Source: Bryopsis sp. KO-2023
Taxonomy: Eukaryota; Chlorophyta; Ulvophyceae; Bryopsidales; Bryopsidaceae
NCBI GenBank assembly: GCA_030272585.1
Contig: BSYQ01000003.1
Span: 1,488,001 to 1,552,000 of the forward strand
Direction: 5' to 3'
Length of the DNA stretch: 64,000 nucleotides
Numbering within the stretch: the first letter of the stretch is position 1; every line of letters begins with the position of its first letter. Under the pieces are notes generated by a model. That model did no database searches, had not been told where the DNA came from, and saw only the letters and a program-made list of their open reading frames with translations. Positions 55,801 to 64,000 of the stretch are shown here, piece after piece. The position numbers and the translations under genes were made by a program.

Positions 55801-58800
55801 CTCCTCCAACGACAAGATGCACGCAGTTAAACACCTGGATGCAAGCACACATTCAGATCTCGATCGTGCGTTGATACCCCTTGTGGCGGAAACGTAGCCA
55901 CGGGACTTTGCCACCTTGCAGATTTGGCATCGATGTCTCGCAGCCTCTCGGCGCTGGGTACCGATGTTACGTCCGGCAGATCAGCGTTGTTTATCAAATC
56001 AAGTAGCTGTTCGCTGGTGACATCTCCTGAAGACGCCATGCCGCAGAACACACGAAGGCAGGCCGGATAAGAAGTGACATGTTCCAGAAGCGTTGATGGA
56101 TCCACCTCTTCTGCCTGAAATCAACAATTGTTTCATTTTTTTGTTTGCCTTTCGATTGTCTGAATCACGGACCCCTATTAATTGCGGGAGGCATCTCACC
56201 GTTGCCTGAAAATGCGTTGATATGAGATCTGCAGCTTCGCTGTCTTCCAAGCCACCGATTTCGTGAGTCAATATGGTTGGGCGTGTTTCTACGAGAGGGT
56301 TTGTCGTCGTGAGAATCACTTGCATGTTCTTTGAGGCGTTGATCATGTTCTCGATATAGTCGATGAATGCACATTCTTTTTCTCTCGATTCGAGCAGACT
56401 TCGGCATCCAGTGATAACCAGTCCTACAGGCTTTTCTTGTTGGCGTTCAAGAAACCCAAACAGATACTGTTGATCGGGTGTCTCTCGAAGAATTCCGAGC
56501 GCCGACATGATTTGGAAGCCTGCTTTTTCAGAGACACACAAGCACTCACAACTAACAGGACTTGGTGCCAATTGCTGTGTGTTTCTGAGCAAGAAACAGG
56601 ATTTCACGTCCACATCCTTGATATTCGACAAGCGGCCAAGACTCACAAATACCTGCGGTAGTTTGAGATCTGATTCCTCTCAGGTCCACCCAATACGCTT
56701 CTGTCCAGTGCCCAACCGAAATAAGGCTCCTAGAAAGTGATGAGGCTACGGATTTCTTGCCAATCCCGGGTGGACCAGCCAGAACGACTATCTTGGTTCC
56801 GCGATCTTGCATTCCAAGGTTGAGCTTCATCATAAGCTCCTCTCGACCAGCAAAGTCCTCTAATTCCTACATCGGCAGCAAAAAAACTGACAAAATAAAC
56901 TGCTTTATAGTATAGTGAAGTGAAGCTGGAATATTTTCTATAGCGTCATAGGTTTAGGAAACTTCGCCGGCATGAAGAAAGAGGAATGGTATGACATCTT
57001 TTTTCGCAACCAGAAAATCCATACGGTCAATAAGCAACTAACTGGGTGGGCGGGGGCGAGTTGGGGAGAAATGTGGGCAATCGATCCCACTGCACAGATA
57101 AAATACATATTTTATGGGCATGTGTGTAAGGATGTAAAATAACGTTGAGCAGAACCAATAGCCAATATATAACATGGCCATCAAGAGGTCTCGTTATGAT
57201 GAATCCAGATCGCCTTTTAATTACTTCCGCCTCTTACGTCTGGAAAGTTGAACAAATATCCATCATCGATTGGACCATCCCGAATCCCTACAAAGAGGGA
57301 GTCCGATCCGCTTCTTTTGAGGTTCGTAAGAACCATATCCACTCGAAGCAGTTTTCGGACGGTTTCAGGGACATCGATGTGTGGTGCAAACACAAAATCC
57401 ACTTCAGATACGTTGAGCATGTCAGGAGATGACCTTGCCAGATGCGATTGCAGGATTTCCCGATGGTTGCGGGAGCTCAGGACCTCTGATAGATCTGAAG
57501 CGTGCTCACTGCATCCAGCACACTAAAACGACGTCGTGCAAGCTCCAACAAATTTCATTGAAGTGGAATTGCAGCAAGTGCGGCGGAAGTATACCTATTC
57601 AAGTTTCTTGGAAAGCATCTCCAGAAGTCATCCCAAGAAACGTGCTCTTTGCCAGGGAATGATCGTCGCCAGAAACTGCGCATTTCTTGGTTTCGTATGA
57701 CGGTGTATGGGCCACTGTTGTCGATCGAATCATCGTAGATTTCTAATTCGCTTTCGACAGCTTCCTCAAGCACACACTTTCCAGCTACCAACACGGGAAG
57801 AAGCTTATCGGCTACTTTCTGCGATCGAAGGCCTTCCATACCTCCCAGCTCGTCTAATTTATTGGATATGACCTTCACATCGTTTGTGTAGCGCTGGAGC
57901 ATCACATAAAACCAGTTCAACACTTGTCGATTTTTCTTACCAGCCTCAAGGGGACAGTCCTGATCTATTTTGGAGGAATTACTGAAGAAAACATGCTGCC
58001 GAATTATTCCCTAAAAAGAATTACCGGCGCTTGTTTCAGGTTTTCCTTTGATTGCTCAGACATTGTTATGTGGCCCATCAAGCAGCTTTGAACCAGCATG
58101 TCATCCAAACGCTGAAATTCGCGCTTGTCCGGGGGAGATCTGACTACCCGCACTAGCCATCCCCTGAAACATGATCACAGAACATTTTTACCGCTTTGTT
58201 TGGAGCGATCACTGGGACCAGGATTTGGTTTAGAATATTTGACAATACCTCTTTTTACATACAGCCATACCTTCCAGAGAAAAACCGAAAGAGATCCTTG
58301 GCTTCCTCGAGCACCTCCCCGATTATTTTGATTACAGATAACTTGACGACGTATTTCAATTTCCTGGCAGAGAAGAGGCTCTGAATCTGACAACAGCGCT
58401 TGATGAATCTTCGGGCGTTATCGGCGTTATAGAATGCCACCTTTTGAAGCTTGTACAAATCAACCAGCAGCTTGGCGAGTGGATTTGCAGCGAGAGGCAG
58501 TGTCTCCCCCACCACCCTGCGCGACAAAGCGATATGATCGTCAACGTTCAGTTCTGTTGCACTGCGTTTGCATCACCAGCCATTGATTTCTGGTTTAAGC
58601 TTCTGGGAACTACCTGATCAGTGCCCCACTCGGGAGCACCTTCATCATAGCCATATATTTGCCGCCTTCTACTTCCACACTTCCCGAGACTCGCTGTCGC
58701 TCAAACGTGGGCAGCGAGGAGCGATAATCTTGAATGGGTGGAATCGTTGAATCAGACTTTGAGCTGAGAGGAATCGAGCCATGCGAGAGTTTCCTTGGTG

Positions 58801-59425
58801 GCGACTTCGGACTGTCCATTGCTTTTTCGACAGAGAGGGTTCTGAACACCACTATTTTCTTTCAAGACATTGCAGAAGCAGATTTTGTGGTAGAAAGCGA
58901 CCTTTAGAGACAAAAACTCTTAAACTCTGGGGGCGTCTTCGCACTTTCAATAACTTACTTTGATTTCGTGGCGTATTCTCTGTCTGTGTTGAGGAATTCT
59001 GGAGTGTACATGGTTTCGGCTAGACTGCTCTCTTTGTGTGCTGGTATTGGGGATGTATCATTGCCTATGTGGAGCTGGCCCATGAGATCGTCTCGAGCAT
59101 GAAGGATCTGCATTCTGTGAAGAGTGTTGCTGATCCCAGAGTCCTTCAGAATATCATCAGTGACCTTGGCAAAAACTGCGCCAGTGGTTCCCTGGCCTCG
59201 CACAAATGACTTGATCAATATCACAAAACGAATGGAGGGTAAAACCAAAAAGCCAACGAGCGCACACTTTTTGCAAGAGTTTTTTTTTGAGATTGATGAT
59301 TGTCTCCCAAATATCCAGGATTATTTCACCTTGAGCTCTTTTTCAGCGTACAAAAACAAAGACGGGTGGCCTTTTAGCCAGGTTCGAACTTCGTGGGCAG
59401 TCCACAGCGTGAGCGGACGATCCAT
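52837..59425 (-). CDS. SAM / MLKL-type helical bundle / NB-ARC / TPR protein (NLR-like)
   Basis: Nineteen exons on the minus strand, every junction in phase: 59425-59330, 59191-58959, 58841-58614, 58516-58271, 58163-58025, 57944-57595, 57508-57238, 56866-56653, 56519-56200, 56114-55915, 55834-55581, 55490-55197, 55143-54946, 54861-54552, 54461-54248, 54145-54009, 53922-53671, 53496-53150, 53036-52837; 1500 residues. Order: SAM domain, about 6-75 (LWTAHEVRTWLKGHP, DILKDSGISN..HRMQIL); a helical domain, about 190-320, like the N-terminal bundle of MLKL/HeLo proteins (ARRFIKRCCQIQSL, LEEAKDLFRFFSG); NB-ARC, about 522-760 (GREELMMKL, P-loop GPPGIGKKS, VILTTTNP, EIGGLEDSEAADLI); winged helix to about 850 (LSIFPSSFVDD, LHLLVRDAG); then about twelve kinesin-light-chain-type TPRs (for example LGEDHLDVAKIL, LGQNHPEVAKSL). 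Expected: a nucleotide-switch signalling or defence receptor. The P-loop has GKK where GK(S/T) is usual and Walker B lacks its Asp pair. Confidence 0.9.
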
Positions 59426-61251
59426 GGGACATAATGTATGTTCATCGTCTGGAGAAAACGCACACTTTTTGTTGAAGAGTTATTGTAGAACAGGGTCGCT
59501 AAGAGAGTCCCGCTTAGCTTCTCTTTTGAAAACAACAGATGGAATGTGAGTTTTCCAGTTCCTTTTTACCACTTGCCCTGTGATGGCAGAAATTTTCATG
59601 GGGCCAAATAGGTTGTACATTGATTTACTTCACTGGTGAAGGCTACTCTTCCATAAGAACTTTTGCTTTTTACTCCGACGTGTACCAGCATGCACAATAT
59701 ACTGAATTAAATACCATTTAGATTTCACCATTACTTTTGGAGGCGCCGCACCCCATCGTAAAAGCTTGAGCGACCTATATCTCCTGATCAAAACGAACAC
59801 AATGAAGCAAGAGGAAAGGGCTGTAAACAAAACGTTGCGCTTGATAAATGCGTGCCACTTGAGTTCCTTATTGTTTAAATGGGTTGTACCCTAGAAGGCG
59901 GCCTGCATGTATAGTTGCAAGACTTGATCAACTCTAGAATCTTTAAAGATTTGCTACACGCCAATGCAGAATACCTGCGAATGGATGCACTTAAAAGTCT
60001 GCAAAAAAATCTTCTAGAAGTGATTTTGGGACTGAGAAGCCTGAGAAAAAAATAAGCGCAACAAAACCGAAACAAAACGTAAGTGCAAATATTTCGCAGC
60101 AACATATCCCGCTTTGTAGTCTGGCGTTTCCTGGCTTAGTTTTGGGTGTCGCAAGATTGGGTTTGTTTCAAGAAATGAGTTGAAAGTTTCTCGTCAAGAT
60201 ACAAGTCGAGATGAGTCCATATTCTGCGTTTGGGTAGTATTGATATTAATGCAGAGAAAGCCGAAGCGAGCGTTTCCATTCTTTAGAACAATCTCAGCAT
60301 TCCATTATCTTAACGAAGTGTTGTGCAGTACGATCATTTTCATTCGTATACAGACTGCAGAAACGCAGGCCATAAACATCAGAGAGTGTATCTACGACGC
60401 CAACCTTCCACGATTGACCAGTCAGAGTCACGAGCACACCCCTCGCTTCCTTGCACTCAAAGAACGCCAAACCTCCCTCAGCACACCCAAGCAACTGACC
60501 CAATATCTAAAGGCGAAAGACAATACTTGTCTGAAACCATTCCGCCCATCACAACTGTTCCCTGTGTACTAAAGGCGGCTTCTGTCTGACCGAACTCGAA
60601 ACAAGTGGGGGGGATATGCAAGAACACCCATATCGTGACTGTTGAATGCCACTCAGGGCGTGTGATGGCGGCTGGGAAAGCGCGCGCGAACTCCATTCTT
60701 GCTCTGAACCTCAAGTGTTGCTGGCGGCGCCCCGCTTGTCAGTGGCGGGCGCACATCCTTCTTCATTCCTTGCCGTTTGTTTTGCTGTGGTGACTACTAT
60801 AGGTCGGCTTGTCTACCACCCCTATCCACGATGAACCGAGAGTGTTCAACATTACTCGTTCGTTTTGGGATTGAGCTTGCCGCGAACAGGTCGCTCGATG
60901 CGAACAAATAAGCGTCGAGCTTGTGAAAAGTTCTGCTGAGCGACTTTCGCGTTGGGGGCTGCTGCCAACATGTTGATGCAGGATGAATGGTGTGCTCCAG
61001 CGCTCTGGGGGCTGGCCAGGGCTGCGTCTCCAAAAACCCCTAAATTTCCGTCTGACTGAGTTGCGCTGCCGTAATTGCGAGTAATTGCGGTGACTGCTGT
61101 TGCCTGTCGGGCGGGCTTCATAATAAACTCTTCGTTCTGCGGGGCCAATAGTTTTTTTTCCCGTTTTCTTAGGCTTGTGGCCGTGGTTATTGCTGTGGCT
61201 GTGGCTCGGAGGAAACCGAAAAGACCTGCAGGCTGCAGCCCATCCATGCAG
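59426..61251. other. Upstream of the NLR-like gene; possible minus-strand gene, unresolved
   Basis: Minus-strand open frames at 61118-60850 (begins MKPARQATAVTAITRNYGSA), 60714-60478 and 60503-60294 have protein-like composition but shift frame between each other and show no family motif. They may be exons of one gene whose splices I could not fix. The rest is AT-rich. Confidence 0.3.
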
Positions 61252-62772
61252 GACGGAAGAGGAGAAGCCGAGGCCACCGGTTCCCAAGACGAGAAAGGAA
61301 ATGGCGCCTGGACGTTGAGGAAATGTAGTGCGGCCGGCTTGGATCTGCTTTCCGAGGTTTTCGGGGATGGGCTGCTAACGGTCTTGCAGCCGATAGTGTG
61401 GCAACAGCTACGGATGAGACAAATGGTGGCCAACAGGTGATGCGTGTTTCGAAAGAACAAGCTACAGGTTACCTTGGGAAAAAGTTCGACCAAGTGTGCA
61501 TAATTTCCCAATGCTTGTGGGCATCTGCTGTGCACCATCTAATCCTTACATTGAGCCTCGGGGTCTTGTTTTCTTGTCCATTTTTTTTAAAGCAAACAAA
61601 TAGACAGGAGAGAACAAAGGAAACAACAAAGACAGGCTGATGCATGATTTGTGGCATGCTTTTTCCAGGTTTGCTGTTTTAATGGCCTGTTGACGTGCGT
61701 TCTGGACAAAAATAAACAAGTGCAAAAAGCTGGCTACAGTGCCTTGGCTATGGTGGAGGACTTTGATCAATTTGGAATCATCAGGGATATCATCCAGAAC
61801 CATCTGCTCCAGGTACGAAGGCTGTTAAATCCTCTCTGATGCATCAGAGGATTTCATCGATATGATATCCTCCCTTGGTTCTCCAAAAAACACATATTTT
61901 TGGACTCCATAGTTTCGTTGAGAAATCAGTCGTTGCATGGAGGGAACAGTTTTTATTGAAGCTCTCTCAGAGGATGGTGGCTCTTATGTGACTAAAAGGT
62001 GCGAGCCACAAAAAAACTGATCTTGTTGCACTCACATTCTGCCAATTGTTTCTCCATCCAACCAGTTATGTTTTACAAACAATTTTGGAAATCTTCGAAC
62101 CAAGCCCCTGGATGTAATCTGGTTGTTCTTTTTCATTACCATCTTTTTTTCCCAAACGAAGGTCATGGCCTTGCTAGGAATGGAGAAACTTGTCAGCCTG
62201 CATCCCGATGACATTCGTGACGAAAAACTCAGAGTGCTCCGATCCATACCCCCGATCGTACCAGAGGAAACGGTTCTCGGTCAAGACGTTTCTGCAATGG
62301 ATGAGCCTGTATCTGGACGACGAAACCGTTCCAAAGGGGTCGAAAACCCCGACCTTTGCTTCCTGCGTTATGTACGTGAAAAACGACAGATGGGACGGAG
62401 TTCCATTCATCCTGAAAGATGGAAAAGCTTTGAACGAAAGAAAAGCAGAGGTGGGTGTGTCTGTTTGACTTTGTTCACCCCCATTTTGATGTGTTTTTTC
62501 CCCAATGGTTTGTGTCAATGATTTTGTGCGCTTCTCCTTTCCATCAAACAGGCATCACAGAATTTGTCCTTGCAATTTCCCCCTGCAAGTATTGGTTTAG
62601 TCAATCTACGGCTTGGATGCATGACCGAGTGAGGGGTTGTGTCTGTTGGATCCCAGGTTCGAATCCAGTTGAAACCCTCCCCTGCTCCTCTGTATGCAGC
62701 CGAAGGCATGAGGAACGGATTCGTCATGAGGCTCCAACCAGGAGAGGCAATCTACATGAAGATGGTGGTCAG
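61252..62772 (+). pseudogene. Chimera of transportin and glucose-6-phosphate dehydrogenase pieces, frameshifted
   Basis: Segments: 61252-61395 (or to 61436), 61669-61812, 62162-62450, 62552-62588, 62700-62772. The first has an acidic linker and WTLRKCSAAGLDLLSEVFGD, a hallmark of transportin (karyopherin beta-2). The second begins with the transportin HEAT repeat LLTCVLDKNKQVQKAGYSAL and, within the same exon and frame, becomes FDQFGIIRDIIQNHLLQ of G6PD. G6PD continues with [20 protein letters not shown], then [36 protein letters not shown] and FVMRLQPGEAIYMKMMV. Between VLGQ and YLDD the frame shifts by one base (near 62282-62312), so 62162-62450 is 289 nt. About 80 transportin residues are missing between the first two segments, and the whole N-terminal half of G6PD is absent. 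A non-functional product is likely, though splice sites are intact. Confidence 0.7.
62610..62675 (+). other. tRNA-like relic in an intron
   Basis: GACCGAGTGAGG resembles a Ser/Leu tRNA A box and GGTTCGAATCC is a perfect B box 30-odd bases downstream, but the stems do not pair. It sits inside the intron 62589-62699. A degraded tRNA or tRNA-derived SINE head is possible. Confidence 0.3.
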
Positions 62773-64000
62773 GTGAGAATCGATTGAGCTGGAAAAAAAA
62801 GTGTGATAAAAATGTTGAGGCAGTGTAGCCAAAAAACCTGGAAACTCAAACAAGGATGGCAAACATGTGTCTGGAATGAGTTCTGAGGAGGCTGGCTGAT
62901 GCATTGTATAGTTAGGGCATGAGGGGGTTTGTTTTTTTCTTCTTGTACAAAAAGAATTGTGGTATTTGAACTCCTGTAGTCAAGAATTGAAAGTCGGGGT
63001 GTGTGGCCATCAGAGCTGCATTTTGCTATTTCAAAGTAACAAAAAAGTGAATTGGTTTCAACATCCCAACAGTCTTCCCAGGGTGAGCCAATATTCAGGG
63101 GTCTTAAGCACCAGAATTTTTTTAAAGAAGCAATGCAAGAACCGGGGTTACCATGAATGAAAGCACAGATAATGGCTGAACGGATGGTTGCTATGGATGG
63201 GGTTCAGGCCGGTTGGATGAACTGAAGAGTGCTGAAGTTATAGGCACATGAGTCTTGAAAAGGCAGATGGCATTCAATTTTTGGAGGGGGTCATCCATGG
63301 TTGCAGTGAAAAAAGAGACAAGGATACTTTTCGTGAGGTGTACAAACCAAAAAAAAACAATGATAATGCAAAAAAAGAAAAGTTGTGTGGTCAGAAAGTT
63401 GGGTTCGATTCCCATCCTGCTTTTATTCATCATTGTTTCTTGCACTTGGAACTTCAGCAAAATTAGAAGCGCAAGCTCCCCTTTTCCTGTTTTTTCAAAT
63501 CTTGTTTTCTCCTTCTTGTTAAGTCCATCTCAGCATTGTTTATTTCTTCACTGCCAAGTGCAGAATTGTCTATATATATTATATATATTTACACGTTCAT
63601 CACCTCTCAATCTTCACTGATCGGGGGGGGGGGGGGGGGGGGGGGTTAGAGTTCAGGCTTTCAATACCTTGTGCGAGCGTCGGAGTAAATACTAGCCAAC
63701 ATGTGATCCTGGGTGAGTTTGTTTTTCGAACGCATTCAGGCAAGTTTCGAGGAGAAAATACCGAGGCAGGGACTCGATGTTTCAAGGAGGAAGGCACAAC
63801 GGAAAAAAAGCCGTAAGTGCAAGGTCAAACCCCCCTTTCTTTTCTTTTTAACCAGAAAGGCTGTGGATGGGAAACTGCCCCTTCGTCCGAATACTAAAGC
63901 AAAAAACAAAAGCTGAATACCCCCCCCCTTCCTTTCTTTTTGGACAGAAGGATGCAGCTTCCTGTGCGGAGGAGCCAGCGATGCTGAAGTCCAAACGAGC
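62773..64000. other. Right edge, unresolved
   Basis: A run of 23 G at 63623-63645 and an AT tract before it. Plus-strand pieces at about 63740-63811 (begins after CATTCAG, ends at GTAAGTG) and 63951-64000 (after GGACAG) look like exons of a gene continuing to the right (SFEEKIPRQGLDVSRRK and AASCAEEPAMLKSKR), but no family is recognised. Whether they belong to the chimera is unknown. Confidence 0.35.
63623..63645 (+). repeat. Homopolymer of 23 G
   Basis: Uninterrupted G run, the longest of several G or C runs in the window (others at 6597, 19207, 24861, 26109, 33137, 36000, 44758). Confidence 0.95.

Noticed and set aside
59124-59549. 141-codon plus-strand open frame
   Set aside because: Antisense to the SAM-domain exons, which have clear family motifs on the minus strand.
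60294-60714. Minus-strand peptides resembling exons of one gene
   Set aside because: Composition is plausible but the frames do not join at good splice sites and nothing is recognised; kept only as an unresolved region.
63365-63425. GGGTTCGATTCCC as part of a tRNA gene
   Set aside because: The upstream A-rich sequence cannot form the other tRNA arms.

Overview
This window is nuclear DNA of an intron-rich eukaryote. Almost every gene can be rebuilt only by joining exons at GT/AG borders, and most of the rebuilt genes stay in phase across 2 to 19 exons. Introns are T-rich and intergenic DNA is full of homopolymer runs. Several genes point to a photosynthetic organism, probably of the green lineage: a CBM20 starch-binding protein with a plastid-type membrane domain, an RBL15-like rhomboid ending in a UBA domain, a UDP-apiose/UDP-xylose-synthase-like enzyme, and a CYP120/CYP26-like P450. 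I cannot name the species.

Layout, left to right. A Raf-like (TKL) kinase runs off the left edge (minus, 1-3075). Clathrin light chain follows (minus, 4323-5343), then the CBM20 membrane protein (minus, 6699-9826 plus an unresolved 5' exon) and an intronless cyclin-fold-like gene (plus, 11437-12327). A 4.2 kb gene-poor stretch leads to a two-helix membrane orphan (minus, 16597-18916). After another gene-poor stretch come a small secreted basic protein (minus, 23086-23898), a secreted class 3 lipase (plus, 24434-26575), a DEDD 3'-5' exonuclease (minus, 26894-28638), the mitochondrial ABC transporter ATM1/ABCB7 (minus, 29971-34082), a DUF6174-like secreted protein (minus, 36179-36658) and an orphan basic protein (plus, 38054-38521).

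The right half holds a His-rich single-pass membrane protein (plus, 39729-41012), a cytochrome P450 (plus, 41932-45359), a rhomboid protease with UBA (plus, 46141-49694), an intronless GC-rich nucleotide-sugar enzyme (plus, 50438-51535), a 19-exon, 1500-residue SAM / MLKL-type helical bundle / NB-ARC / TPR receptor-like protein (minus, 52837-59425), and a chimera of transportin and glucose-6-phosphate dehydrogenase pieces with a frameshift (plus, 61252-62772).

The genes do not form one pathway; they are ordinary nuclear neighbours. The most unusual objects are the NLR-like SAM/HeLo-type/NB-ARC/TPR protein, the transportin-G6PD chimera, two TA-flanked MITE-like elements (5605-5791 and 29222-29500), a long intronic hairpin (17392-17474), an 11-bp-phased TACCC array (41215-41282), and the intronless GC-rich sugar enzyme as a possible transferred gene. 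All splice models are by eye, without transcripts.
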